Assembly: GCF_900582195.1 (NCBI RefSeq)
Contig: NZ_UTHA01000026.1
Location: forward strand, 1 to 64,000
Length of the DNA: 64,000 bases
Source of the DNA: Pseudomonas viridiflava
Lineage (GTDB): Bacteria > Pseudomonadota > Gammaproteobacteria > Pseudomonadales > Pseudomonadaceae
Direction of reading: 5' to 3'
A program made the position numbers and the translations under genes. This document shows positions 37,004-47,874 of the stretch, piece after piece. The notes beneath the pieces were generated by a model. That model did not search any database. It worked only from the letters and a program-made list of their open reading frames with translations, and had not been told where the DNA came from. Each line of letters begins with the position of its first letter. Position 1 is the stretch's first letter.

Positions 37004-39661
37004 ATGCGCACCGAACAACCGAAGATGATTTACCTGAAGGACTATCAGGCGCCCGAGTACCTGATCGATGAAACACACCTGACCTTCGAGTTGTTCGAGG
37101 ATCACAGCCTGGTGCATGCGCAGTTGGTCATGCGCCGCAACCCGGCGCGTGGCCCGGGCCTGCCGCCGCTGGTGCTCGATGGCCAGCAGCTGGAATTGCT
37201 CTCGGTGACGCTGGCGGATCAGGAACTGTCTGACGGTGATTACCGGGTCAGCGAAAACCACCTGACCCTGCAGCCGACCAGCGAAACCTTCACGGTCGAC
37301 ACCAGCGTCAGGATCCACCCGGAAACCAACACCGCGCTGGAAGGCCTGTACAAGTCCGGCACGATGTTCTGCACCCAGTGCGAGGCCGAAGGTTTCCGCA
37401 AGATCACTTATTACCTCGACCGCCCGGACGTGATGAGCAAGTTCACCACCACCGTGGTCGCCGAGCAGCACAGCTACCCGGTATTGCTCTCCAACGGCAA
37501 CCCGATTGCCTCGGGCCCGGGCGAAGACGGCCGGCACTGGGCAACCTGGGAAGACCCGTTCATGAAACCGGCGTACCTGTTTGCGCTGGTGGCCGGTGAT
37601 TTGTGGTGCGTTGAAGACAGCTTCACCACCATGACCGACCGCAACGTCGCATTGCGCATCTACGTCGAACCGGAAAACATCGACAAGTGCCAGCACGCGA
37701 TGACCAGCCTGAAGAAATCGATGCGCTGGGACGAAGAGGTTTACGGTCGCGAGTACGATCTGGACATCTTCATGATCGTCGCGGTCAACGACTTCAACAT
37801 GGGCGCAATGGAGAACAAAGGCCTCAACATCTTCAACTCCAGCGCCGTACTGGCCCGCGCCGAAACCGCCACCGACGCCGCGCATCAGCGGGTTGAAGCG
37901 ATCGTCGCCCACGAATACTTCCACAACTGGTCGGGCAACCGCGTGACCTGCCGCGACTGGTTCCAGCTGTCGCTGAAAGAAGGCTTCACCGTGTTCCGTG
38001 ATTCCGGCTTCTCTGCCGACATGAACTCGGCCACGGTCAAGCGCATTCAGGACGTCGCCTACCTGCGTACCCACCAGTTCGCCGAAGATGCCGGCCCGAT
38101 GGCTCATGCCGTGCGTCCGGACAGTTTTATCGAGATTTCCAACTTCTACACCCTGACCGTGTACGAAAAGGGTTCGGAAGTGGTCGGCATGATCCACACC
38201 TTGCTCGGCGCCGATGGCTTCCGTAAGGGCAGTGATCTGTACTTCGAGCGCCACGACGGCCAAGCGGTCACCTGCGACGACTTCATCAAAGCGATGGAAG
38301 ATGCCAACGGCGTCGACCTGACCCAGTTCAAGCGCTGGTACAGCCAGGCCGGTACGCCGCGTCTGGCGGTGAGCGAGTCCTACGACGCTGCCGCAAAAAC
38401 CTATAGCCTGACCTTCCGCCAGAGCTGCCCGGAAACCCCGGACAAAGTTGAAAAACTGCCGTTCGTTATTCCGGTCGAACTCGGCCTGCTCGACAGCCAA
38501 GGCAACGAGATTGCGCTGCGTCTGAGCGGTGAAGCCGAAGCGCAAGGCACTACTCGCGTGATCTCGGTCACCGAGGCCGAGCAGACCTTCACCTTCGTTG
38601 ATATCGCTGAGCAACCGCTGCCATCGCTGCTGCGCGGCTTCTCGGCGCCGGTGAAACTGAGCTTCCCGTACAACCGCGATCAACTGATGTTCCTGATGCA
38701 GCACGACAGCGACGGTTTCAACCGCTGGGATGCCGGCCAGCAACTGTCGGTGCAAGTGCTGCAAGAGCTGATCGGTCAGCAGCAGAAGGGCGAGAGCCTG
38801 AAGCTCGACCCGCGTCTGGTCTCGGCGCTGCGCACGGTGCTCTCGGATGAATCGCTGGATCAAGCGATGGTCGCCGAAATGCTCTCGCTGCCGGGTGAGG
38901 CGTACCTCACTGAAATCAGCGAAGTAGCGGATGTCGATGCGATCCATATCGCCCGTGAGTTCGCGCGCCAGCAATTGGCCGAAGGTTTGTTCGAGGCACT
39001 GTGGCTGCGTTATCAGGCCAACCGTGACCTGTCTAAGAAAACCCCGTACGTGGCCGAAGCCGAGCATTTCGCTCGTCGCGCGCTGCAGAACATTGCGCTG
39101 TCGTACCTGATGCTCAGCGGCAAGCCGGAAGTACTGGCGGCGGCGCTGGAGCAATTCGAAGCGGCCGACAACATGACCGAGCGCCTGACCGCGCTGGCGG
39201 TGTTGGTCAACTCGCCGTTCGAAGAGCAGAAAGCGCTGGCACTGGCCAGTTTCGCCGAGCACTTCAAGGACAACCCGCTGGTCATGGATCAGTGGTTCAG
39301 CGTGCAGTCCGGCAGCACCTTGCCAGGCGGTCTGGAGCGGGTGAAGGCGTTGATGCAGCACCCGGCGTTCAACATCAAGAATCCGAACAAGGTGCGTGCG
39401 CTGGTCGGCGCGTTTGCCGGGCAGAACCTGATCAACTTCCACGCGGCGGATGGCTCGGGTTATCGCTTCCTTGCGGATCTGGTGATCGAGCTGAACGGCT
39501 TCAACCCGCAGATTGCATCGCGGCAACTGGCGCCGCTGACTCGGTGGCGTAAATATGACGATGCGCGTCAGGCGTTGATGAAAGGCGAGCTGGAGCGGAT
39601 TCGGGCGTCGGGGCAGTTGTCGAGTGATGTGTATGAGGTGGTGAGCAAGAGCCTGGCTTGA
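37004..39661 (+). CDS. pepN: Aminopeptidase N
   Basis: An 885-aa M1-family metallopeptidase. The substrate-anchoring GAMENKGLNIF is near residue 265, and the zinc site VAHEYFHNWSGNRVTCRDWF with the third ligand in LSLKEG follows (HEXXH-x18-E). The C-terminal domain is the helical DUF3458 region. It removes N-terminal residues from peptides in the cytoplasm, completing proteasome-like degradation products. It begins ten bases after the DUF2797 stop with AAGGA ahead, so it is probably cotranscribed. Confidence 0.97.
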   Translation: MRTEQPKMIYLKDYQAPEYLIDETHLTFELFEDHSLVHAQLVMRRNPARGPGLPPLVLDGQQLELLSVTLADQELSDGDYRVSENHLTLQPTSETFTVDTSVRIHPETNTALEGLYKSGTMFCTQCEAEGFRKITYYLDRPDVMSKFTTTVVAEQHSYPVLLSNGNPIASGPGEDGRHWATWEDPFMKPAYLFALVAGDLWCVEDSFTTMTDRNVALRIYVEPENIDKCQHAMTSLKKSMRWDEEVYGREYDLDIFMIVAVNDFNMGAMENKGLNIFNSSAVLARAETATDAAHQRVEAIVAHEYFHNWSGNRVTCRDWFQLSLKEGFTVFRDSGFSADMNSATVKRIQDVAYLRTHQFAEDAGPMAHAVRPDSFIEISNFYTLTVYEKGSEVVGMIHTLLGADGFRKGSDLYFERHDGQAVTCDDFIKAMEDANGVDLTQFKRWYSQAGTPRLAVSESYDAAAKTYSLTFRQSCPETPDKVEKLPFVIPVELGLLDSQGNEIALRLSGEAEAQGTTRVISVTEAEQTFTFVDIAEQPLPSLLRGFSAPVKLSFPYNRDQLMFLMQHDSDGFNRWDAGQQLSVQVLQELIGQQQKGESLKLDPRLVSALRTVLSDESLDQAMVAEMLSLPGEAYLTEISEVADVDAIHIAREFARQQLAEGLFEALWLRYQANRDLSKKTPYVAEAEHFARRALQNIALSYLMLSGKPEVLAAALEQFEAADNMTERLTALAVLVNSPFEEQKALALASFAEHFKDNPLVMDQWFSVQSGSTLPGGLERVKALMQHPAFNIKNPNKVRALVGAFAGQNLINFHAADGSGYRFLADLVIELNGFNPQIASRQLAPLTRWRKYDDARQALMKGELERIRASGQLSSDVYEVVSKSLA

Positions 39662-39696
39662 TGGTGTGTTGAAGTCGGTGTTCCAGCTGTGGACCG

Positions 39697-39962
39697 GCCC
39701 TCACCCTAACCCTCTCCCAGAGGGAGAGGGGACTGACCGAGGTGTCTTTGCGCTATACGCCGACCTGAAAGTCCGAGTCGAACTCAGGATCTGAAAAGCC
39801 CCTCACCCTAACCCTCTCCCAGTGGGAGAGGGGACTGACCGAGGTGTTCTTGCGTTATACGCCGACCTGAAAGTCAGGAGTCGAACTCAGGACTTGAAAA
39901 GCACGAAGATCGGCTCCCTTTCCCCCTCGCCCCCTTGGGGGAGAGGGCTGGGGTGAGGGGGG
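39697..39962. repeat. Second-family repeat element with 102-bp tandem duplication
   Basis: CCTCACCCTAACCCTCTCCC starts at 39699 and again at 39801, and the following interior (GGACTGACCGAGGTGT, ACGCCGACCTGAAAGTC, GAACTCAGGA, TGAAAAGC) is copied with few changes. The inverse end GGGGGAGAGGGCTGGGGTGA closes the element. It is the same element as at 20668-20829, enlarged by one internal unit. Confidence 0.9.
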
Positions 39963-40002
39963 AAGATTTATGCAACAACACAACTCCCCAAGCCGTACAC
40001 AC

Positions 40003-40036
40003 AAAAAAACGCCGCATTAACCAATGCGGCGTTTTT
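40003..40036 (-). terminator. Bidirectional terminator between pepN and katG
   Basis: AACGCCGCATT-AACC-AATGCGGCGTT with A-run on the left and T-run on the right. It lies just after the katG stop and can serve both strands. Confidence 0.85.
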
Positions 40037-40048
40037 ATTGACTGAAAG

Positions 40049-42400
<2,352 letters not shown>

Positions 42401-42494
42401 CTAATAGGCCGACTATTGGAGGCTGATAGGCAAGCTCTCTCAAGAGCTGTGTTGGAAGTAAGCAAGGGTTTTGTAATTTCGAATGTGTCTTAAA

Positions 42495-42514
42495 AACTGT
42501 CATTTATGACAGTT
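42495..42514. promoter_or_regulatory. Perfect 20-bp palindrome upstream of an AT-rich gene
   Basis: AACTGTCAT-TT-ATGACAGTT, nine-base perfect arms. It lies 72 bp before the ATG at 42587 and about 175 bp from the divergent katG start. Such symmetry usually marks an operator for a homodimeric helix-turn-helix regulator. The likely -10 (AATATTATT) lies about 25 bp downstream of it. Confidence 0.5.
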
Positions 42515-42586
42515 GGCGCTTTGCGCGCCTGAAAATATTATTCAAGTCGAGAAACTTCACCAACGTTCAACATAGAGATAAACACG

Positions 42587-43003
42587 ATGCTCAGCGAAGA
42601 ACAGAAGCAGAAGAAAAAGCTTGTCGAAAGTACAAAGGCTACTGGGACTTTTGATGCTACAGATAGTGCTGGTTGGACCCTTAAAAGTACCCAGGTGCTT
42701 TTCATTCCTACGGTCTATCAAGAGTTCTGGGTCCTCGGTCTGAATCAGTACACGCCAAACCTCAATTCGATAATTTTTGCAATTCCGCAAAGTCTTTCAG
42801 GTTATACCCCGCACATTATCTATTTTGATGATCGCAAATGGGAGCAAAAATGGGAGGTCGACATTGAGGGGGAAACCTATCCGGTTGAGTCGGGCTCGGT
42901 AACCGTAGAATTACGAAATAGTCAAAAAACCATCGAGGGAACGCTGGAATTCATCCTGAAAGGAGATCGAAAAATTACCGGATCTTTTCATATTTTCAGC
43001 TAG
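42587..43003 (+). CDS. Hypothetical protein from an AT-rich, probably acquired gene
   Basis: A 138-aa protein with a lysine-rich start (MLSEEQKQKKKLVESTKATG) and a beta-rich body (STQVLFIPTVYQEFWVLGLN, TPHIIYFDDRKWEQKWEVDI, SGSVTVELRNSQKTIEGTLE). No signal peptide, no membrane segment, and no family I recognise. The codon choice (AAA, ATT, TAT, GAA) is clearly more AT-rich than the neighbours, suggesting recent transfer. It is flanked by a palindromic operator-like site upstream and a perfect hairpin downstream, so it appears to be a self-contained cassette. Confidence 0.75.
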   Translation: MLSEEQKQKKKLVESTKATGTFDATDSAGWTLKSTQVLFIPTVYQEFWVLGLNQYTPNLNSIIFAIPQSLSGYTPHIIYFDDRKWEQKWEVDIEGETYPVESGSVTVELRNSQKTIEGTLEFILKGDRKITGSFHIFS

Positions 43004-43009
43004 CCGATT

Positions 43010-43037
43010 AATACAGGGCGTAACTACGCCCTGTATT
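43010..43037. terminator. Perfect hairpin between convergent genes
   Basis: AATACAGGGCGTA-AC-TACGCCCTGTATT, thirteen-base arms. It lies six bases after the AT-rich gene and 16 bases before the end of the LTA-synthase-like gene. There is no strong T-run, so termination is likely but not certain. Confidence 0.65.
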
Positions 43038-43053
43038 GATGCTTCAAAACCAG

Positions 43054-45264
43054 TCAGGTGGATTGGGCCGTGTCGTCATCCGGCACGTCGTCGAGGATAT
43101 CCTCCTGCCCCGGCAACTCAGTAATCACACTGAAATCCGTCACTTCAACGGCGCCTAGCCCGTAACCCAGCAAATGAAAGGAAAACGCTTTGCGCTCTTG
43201 CGGGTTGTCGAAGCTGAAGTTCATTTCCAGTGGCTGGTCGGCGGTTGCCACCATCTCCTGTGGCAAACCGATCTGCACGTCCTGTTCAAACTCCTTGGCC
43301 TTGAGCTGAATGTACGCCGCCTGCTGCGGATCGACTGAACGCACGGTCAGGCGCACGCGGGTGTGCGATCCTTTGGGCATTTCCAGGTATTGCGCGCCGA
43401 TCAGGTTATCGGCCCAGTCATCCTTGATCTGCGCTTGCAGCGGGATGACGTTGGTGCTGCCGAATTGATAGCGGTGATTGAGCGGTGTGCGCAGCAGCGA
43501 CAGGTCGAGGGCGTTGGCGCGGGCGGCGATCTGCCGGGCCGGGTGGCCGCTGTAGTTGCCTTTGTAGATGGCGTTTTCGGCGATGAAACCGGCGCTTTCG
43601 TAGTAGCGGCAGCGACGCGGCATGTCGCACTCGGAAAAGATCCCCTGACCGTTGTGATAGCGCAGCTTGCCGTTGGTAAACGACATGATTTCGCGGCCGC
43701 TGTCGTAGTCGCGAAACAGCGAGCGACCGCTCAGGGCGGAAGGCACCGGCAAGTCGAAGTAATCGAGAATCGAGGTGCTCAGATCGACGTGACCGTAGAC
43801 GCCTTTGTTCAGTCGCGGCAGTTGTTCCTGCTCCGGCGCCAGGGTCAGATTGAAGCCCCACGAAGAGGCCAGGCGCACGCCGTCGATGCCGTGGGATTCG
43901 TCCGAGGTGATCACCACCAGCGTGTCTTTCAGAACGCCCTGGCGTTCGAGGCCGTTGAGAAACTGCTCCAGCGCATCGTCGAGATAACCGACGGCGGCCT
44001 GTTTTGGCGTTTCGAAGCGCTCCAGGTATTCCTCGGGCGCGGAGTAGGGCTGATGGGTGCCGACGGTCAGTAATGTCAGCATCCACGGCTTTTTCTGCTT
44101 TTTCAGTTCGCCGACATAGTCCAGCGCGCCTTCCAAAAACGCCTTGTCATCCTTGCCCCACGGGAACTCCAGATAGTTGCTGTTGCTGAACCATTCCAGG
44201 CCATGGGTCGCATCGAAACCGATGTGCGGCATGATCTTGTCTTTGGCCATGAAGCGCAGCCCGGCTCCTTGCAGATAGTGCGTGCTGAAGCCGTGTTCAC
44301 GCAGTTGCGCCGGCAGGCAGGCCTGATTGCGGTCGTTGAGGGTAAGCATTTCCACGCCTTTGGGCGTGCCGTTGTTGAGCTTGTCGTAGTCGCCGCAGAG
44401 CATGGAGTACAGACCGCGAATGGTCTGATGTGTGTGCAGCACGTAATCCGGGGTGTTCATGCCGCGCTCGGCCCAGCGGCTGAGATTCGGCATCAGGTCT
44501 TCCTGATAGTGGCTGCCGATGGCCTCGCGGTTGGCGCGGATGTAGGCACCGGGAATGCCTTCCAGCGCGATGATCAGCACATTGCGCGCCTGACCCGGTG
44601 CGGCCAGTAATTTCTGCCCGTTGAGGTCGGCGTCGGTGAGACCGGCCATGGCCGGCGCGGGTTCTTCGACGTCACCGTCCAGCCACTCCTCGGCCTGGAT
44701 CTGCAGATCAGCAACTTCAGTGGCCATTAACTGGTGCGGCAGGTTGTACTGGCGCCATGGATCGGCTTCGCTCGGCCACAGGTTTTGCGCGCCCCAGTGA
44801 GCGGCGAACAGCACCAGCGGTGCGCTCCAGGCTGCACGGGGCAGGGGAGGACGCGGCATGCCACGGCCGGCAAATTGGGTCAGCAGCCAGAACACCAGAG
44901 CCAGCAGCAAAGTGATGCCCAGCGCCGGATGCGCCAGCCCGCCACCGCTGGAATTTTCCACGAACTGCGGATCGATCAGGTAATGAAAATCCGAAGGCGT
45001 CGGCAGACGCCCGACGGCGCTGACCAGTTCAGCGGTTGCCACGGCCAGCAAGCCCCAGAACACCAGCAACGGCAAAGCCACCCACCAGGCACGACGATGC
45101 AGCAAAACGACCAACAAACTGCCGATGGCCAGATCCGACACATAGCCCAGCGGCGTTGACCAGCCCAGTGCCGCACGCAGGCACACCGGCACAACCAGCA
45201 CGAGAAAGATCAACGAAAAGAGGCGGGCATGCGGCTGCCGCAACCGGTTAAAAAGAGCGCTCAC
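43054..45264 (-). CDS. LTA-synthase-family membrane sulfatase/phosphoglycerol transferase-like protein
   Basis: About 736 aa. The N-terminal third has five membrane segments (LFSLIFLVLVVPVCLRAALG, WWVALPLLVFWGLLAVATAE, GITLLLALVFWLLTQFAG). A periplasmic alkaline-phosphatase-fold domain follows: ARNVLIIALEGIPGAYIRAN (first metal site), HTHQTIRGLYSMLCGD (Thr nucleophile), and VVITSDESHGID (metal Asp/His). Gram-negative relatives act as phosphoglycerol or phosphoethanolamine transferases on envelope glycans; the substrate here is unknown. The frame opens at 45369, but GTG 45264, seven bases after GGAAGG, is the best start. The acidic tail DDVPDDDTAQST is odd. Confidence 0.85.
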   Translation of the reverse strand: MSALFNRLRQPHARLFSLIFLVLVVPVCLRAALGWSTPLGYVSDLAIGSLLVVLLHRRAWWVALPLLVFWGLLAVATAELVSAVGRLPTPSDFHYLIDPQFVENSSGGGLAHPALGITLLLALVFWLLTQFAGRGMPRPPLPRAAWSAPLVLFAAHWGAQNLWPSEADPWRQYNLPHQLMATEVADLQIQAEEWLDGDVEEPAPAMAGLTDADLNGQKLLAAPGQARNVLIIALEGIPGAYIRANREAIGSHYQEDLMPNLSRWAERGMNTPDYVLHTHQTIRGLYSMLCGDYDKLNNGTPKGVEMLTLNDRNQACLPAQLREHGFSTHYLQGAGLRFMAKDKIMPHIGFDATHGLEWFSNSNYLEFPWGKDDKAFLEGALDYVGELKKQKKPWMLTLLTVGTHQPYSAPEEYLERFETPKQAAVGYLDDALEQFLNGLERQGVLKDTLVVITSDESHGIDGVRLASSWGFNLTLAPEQEQLPRLNKGVYGHVDLSTSILDYFDLPVPSALSGRSLFRDYDSGREIMSFTNGKLRYHNGQGIFSECDMPRRCRYYESAGFIAENAIYKGNYSGHPARQIAARANALDLSLLRTPLNHRYQFGSTNVIPLQAQIKDDWADNLIGAQYLEMPKGSHTRVRLTVRSVDPQQAAYIQLKAKEFEQDVQIGLPQEMVATADQPLEMNFSFDNPQERKAFSFHLLGYGLGAVEVTDFSVITELPGQEDILDDVPDDDTAQST

Positions 45265-45591
45265 AAAAAGACCTTCCAAAGTCATCAAAACGTCAAAAAA
45301 GTGTGCGCGATGATACCAAGGGTGAGCTGTCTGATCGCCCCTTTGAACGCGTAACTGATGCGCTGGCACGGTGGCCTCTGAAGGTGATGGGGTGCCTGCA
45401 GGCCTGACCGGCCCTTGCGTGGCACGCCAATCGTCGATATTGAGGCGGATGGATTTATTGTTTCAGGCTGTTTAAGCCGCCAGACCATCACCGGTATCTA
45501 ATGTAGGAGTTGCGCAACGCTGCGATATTTTTAAACCTCAGAATCAAGAGCGCGCCGCCTCATCTAGCTCAACAACCCGTGCTATCGATAT

Positions 45592-45632
45592 GCGATAAAG
45601 GTATTTAATTTATGTTTTTTATAGCGATAAAG
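45592..45632 (+). promoter_or_regulatory. Direct repeat GCGATAAAG in an AT-rich promoter region
   Basis: GCGATAAAG occurs at 45592-45600 and 45624-45632, 32 bp apart (three helical turns), around an AT-rich stretch (TATTTAATTTATG). They lie 41-81 bp before the binding-protein ATG. Candidate activator sites or part of the promoter. The rest of 45265-45590 shows no supported gene. Confidence 0.35.
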
Positions 45633-45672
45633 TCAGGCCTTTCAGCACACTATCCCATGCTGCGAGGTTGTC

Positions 45673-46689
45673 ATGGCCACACCGTTCAAACGTTCTGCAC
45701 TGACTCTGTTGGCCGCTTCCCTGGCGGCGAGCGCGTTGTTCAGCACCGGCGCTCAGGCCGAAGGCAAGATCAGCATCGCTCAGCAATTCGGCATCGGTTA
45801 CCTGATCCTCGATGTGGTGCGCGACCAGAACCTCATCGAAAAGCACGGTAAGGAGCAGGGCCTCGACATCAAGGTCGACTGGAACAGCATTTCCGGCGCC
45901 ACGGCGATGAACGAAGCGTTGCTCACCGGCTCGCTCGACGTGGTGTCCGCCGGTGTCCCGCCGATGCTCACTGTGTGGGATCGCACCAAAGGCAAACAGA
46001 ACGTCAAAGCCATCGCCGCACTGGGTTCGATGCCCAACTATTTGCTGACCAACAACCCGAACATCAAAACGCTCAAGGACTTTACCGACAAGGACCGGAT
46101 TGCCGTGCCTGCCGCCGGTGTCGGCTTCCAGTCGCGCACCTTGCAGATCGAAACCGCCAAGGAATTCGGCGACGCCCAATACAAGAAGTTCGACGACATC
46201 TCAGTCAGCCTGCCGCACCCTGACGCAACCGCCGCGCTGATTGCCGGCGGCTCGGAAATCAACTCGCACTTCTCCAGCCCGCCGTTCCAGTACCAGGCCC
46301 TGCAGAACCCCAACGTGCACAAAGTACTGAGTTCCTATGACGTGCTCGGTGGGCAGGCGACGTTCAACGTGCTGTACACCACAGAAAAATTCCACGACGA
46401 AAACCCGAAAACCTACAAGGCGTTCTACGACGCGTTGGCCGAGGCCGAGAAGATCATCAAGGCCGACAAACCCGCTGCTGCCCAAGCGTACATTCGCGTA
46501 GAGCAATCGAAGTTGCCGCTGGCGCTAGTGGAGCAAATCGTCAAAGACCCGGAAATCGATTTCACCGTGGTGCCGCAGCGCACCTTTATCTATGCCGAGA
46601 AATTGCAGGAGTTGCGTGTCTTGAAAAATAAGGCCGAGAGCTGGAAGGATTATTTCTTTGAAGAGGCGCATGGAGGCGCGGGGAGTTGA
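45673..46689 (+). CDS. NMT1/SsuA-type ABC transporter substrate-binding protein (orphan)
   Basis: A 338-aa periplasmic binding protein with signal peptide (FKRSALTLLAASLAASALFS, cut after AQA). ISIAQQFGIGYLILDVVRDQ, then NEALLTGSLDVVSAGVPPML and AGVGFQSRTLQIETAKEFG, match the nitrate/sulfonate/taurine receptor family. No permease or ATPase gene lies beside it, so either it serves a transporter encoded elsewhere or the system is scattered. GAGG precedes the ATG. Confidence 0.88.
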   Translation: MATPFKRSALTLLAASLAASALFSTGAQAEGKISIAQQFGIGYLILDVVRDQNLIEKHGKEQGLDIKVDWNSISGATAMNEALLTGSLDVVSAGVPPMLTVWDRTKGKQNVKAIAALGSMPNYLLTNNPNIKTLKDFTDKDRIAVPAAGVGFQSRTLQIETAKEFGDAQYKKFDDISVSLPHPDATAALIAGGSEINSHFSSPPFQYQALQNPNVHKVLSSYDVLGGQATFNVLYTTEKFHDENPKTYKAFYDALAEAEKIIKADKPAAAQAYIRVEQSKLPLALVEQIVKDPEIDFTVVPQRTFIYAEKLQELRVLKNKAESWKDYFFEEAHGGAGS

Positions 46690-46817
46690 TCACGCCTGGT
46701 CAAGGAGCGGAACACCGTGGGTTGATTCTGGACAGCGTAATAACCACTCAGTAGCATTCGACGCCAACGGATTTTCCCTTCACACGTCGTCCGACGTGGA
46801 ACGCTCAAGGAATCGAC

Positions 46818-47315
46818 ATGCGCGACACCCCCATTGACCAAAAACGAACGGTCGTGACCCAGGTCCACGGCGAGATTCGCTATGAAACCCAGATCAGTTT
46901 CAGCTCCACGTCGCTCGTCGATGGCGAAATTCGGGTGCATCGTGCTGAAGGCAATCGGCTAGACATTCCGGTGGCCGGGGCGGACTTCGCTTGGCGCATT
47001 GATCTGGATGGGGTGCATAGAATGCCGGTGACGCCGGCAGCGGCTGAACCGGTTGAACCGCTGCCTGCCGATGACAGTTTGAAGTTGTTCACCTCGAAAA
47101 CTGTGTGGATCACACTGGCGCTTTGGTTCTTTGTCAGTTCGGTGTTCGGTTGGCTGGGGATTGTGGCGGCAGGCGGATATCTCGGTTACCAGTGGCGTGA
47201 GGTGGAAAAGCGCAAGGAACAGTTGGCCAATGCAACCGTCGTTGAAGCCGTGCCCCGTTCCGGCTCGCGGATGTCACGGGAAAGCGTGCGCAGGGCTTTG
47301 GCTCGCAATCGTTAA
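46818..47315 (+). CDS. Hypothetical membrane-anchored protein
   Basis: A 165-aa protein. Residues 1-90 are soluble (VTQVHGEIRYETQISFSSTS, ... GNRLDIPVAGADFAWRIDLD); a hydrophobic block at about residues 97-125 (VWITLALWFFVSSVFGWLGI, VAAGGYLGYQW) gives one or two membrane segments; a basic tail follows. No recognised family. AAGGA is six bases before the ATG. It shares a bidirectional terminator with the copper chaperone gene. Confidence 0.7.
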   Translation: MRDTPIDQKRTVVTQVHGEIRYETQISFSSTSLVDGEIRVHRAEGNRLDIPVAGADFAWRIDLDGVHRMPVTPAAAEPVEPLPADDSLKLFTSKTVWITLALWFFVSSVFGWLGIVAAGGYLGYQWREVEKRKEQLANATVVEAVPRSGSRMSRESVRRALARNR

Positions 47316-47334
47316 TTCGGCACAGATCAAAAAC

Positions 47335-47377
47335 AAAAAAGGGGCGGCCTGATCATCGATCAGGCCGCCCCTTTTTT
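47335..47377. terminator. Bidirectional terminator
   Basis: GGGGCGGCCTGATC-ATC-GATCAGGCCGCCCC with an A-run before and a T-run after, between convergent genes ending at 47315 and 47395. Strong in both directions. Confidence 0.92.
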
Positions 47378-47394
47378 ATTGCCGCTCAGTCAGA

Positions 47395-47874
47395 TCAGTG
47401 CATTTTGCTGTGATCGTGACCTTCCATGTTGGTCAGCGCGCGAACCGGCGCTTTAACTTCGACGGTTTCTTTTTCACCTTTGGCGTTTTCCACGGTCAGG
47501 GTCAGCGGCACGCTGTCGCCTTCTTTGAGCTGAGGGGTCAGGCCCATCAGCATCACGTGGTAGCCGTTGGGGTCAAGCTTGACGGCTTTGCCGGCCGGCA
47601 GCTCGACGAACTTCACCGGGCCCATGCTCATGACGTCGTTCTTCATGGTCATTTCATGGATCTGTACGTCCTTGGCCGCTGGCGTCGCGACGCTGAGCAA
47701 CTTGCTGTCGCTGTCGGCGGTGAGGGTCATGAACGCGCCGCTGGCGGACTGGGTTGGCACGGTGGCACGGACCCAGGCGTCATCGATTTTGGTCGCAGCG
47801 GTCGCCTGGAATGCCAGACCCAGCAGAGACAGACCGATGACAGCGCGTTTGATGTGGTTCAGAACAGGTTGCAT
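47395..47874 (-). CDS. PCu(A)C periplasmic copper chaperone
   Basis: A 159-aa exported protein: signal peptide (KRAVIGLSLLGLAFQATA), then the DUF461/PCuAC fold with the Cu(I) motif visible as VQIHEMTMKNDVMSMGPV (H-x-M-x10-M family pattern) and YHVMLMGL (H-x-M). The His/Met-rich tail EGHDHSKMH can bind more copper. It delivers Cu(I) to the CuA centre of cytochrome oxidase or to Sco. GGAGG is seven bases before the ATG. It overlaps the Sco stop by one base (TGATG). The longer frame to 48252 is just the Sco gene read out of frame. Confidence 0.92.
   Translation of the reverse strand: MQPVLNHIKRAVIGLSLLGLAFQATAATKIDDAWVRATVPTQSASGAFMTLTADSDSKLLSVATPAAKDVQIHEMTMKNDVMSMGPVKFVELPAGKAVKLDPNGYHVMLMGLTPQLKEGDSVPLTLTVENAKGEKETVEVKAPVRALTNMEGHDHSKMH

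Noticed and set aside
36947..39526. 859-aa minus-strand open frame opposite pepN
   Set aside because: Antisense shadow of a strongly conserved gene in high-GC DNA; composition rich in Arg, His, Gln and no motif.
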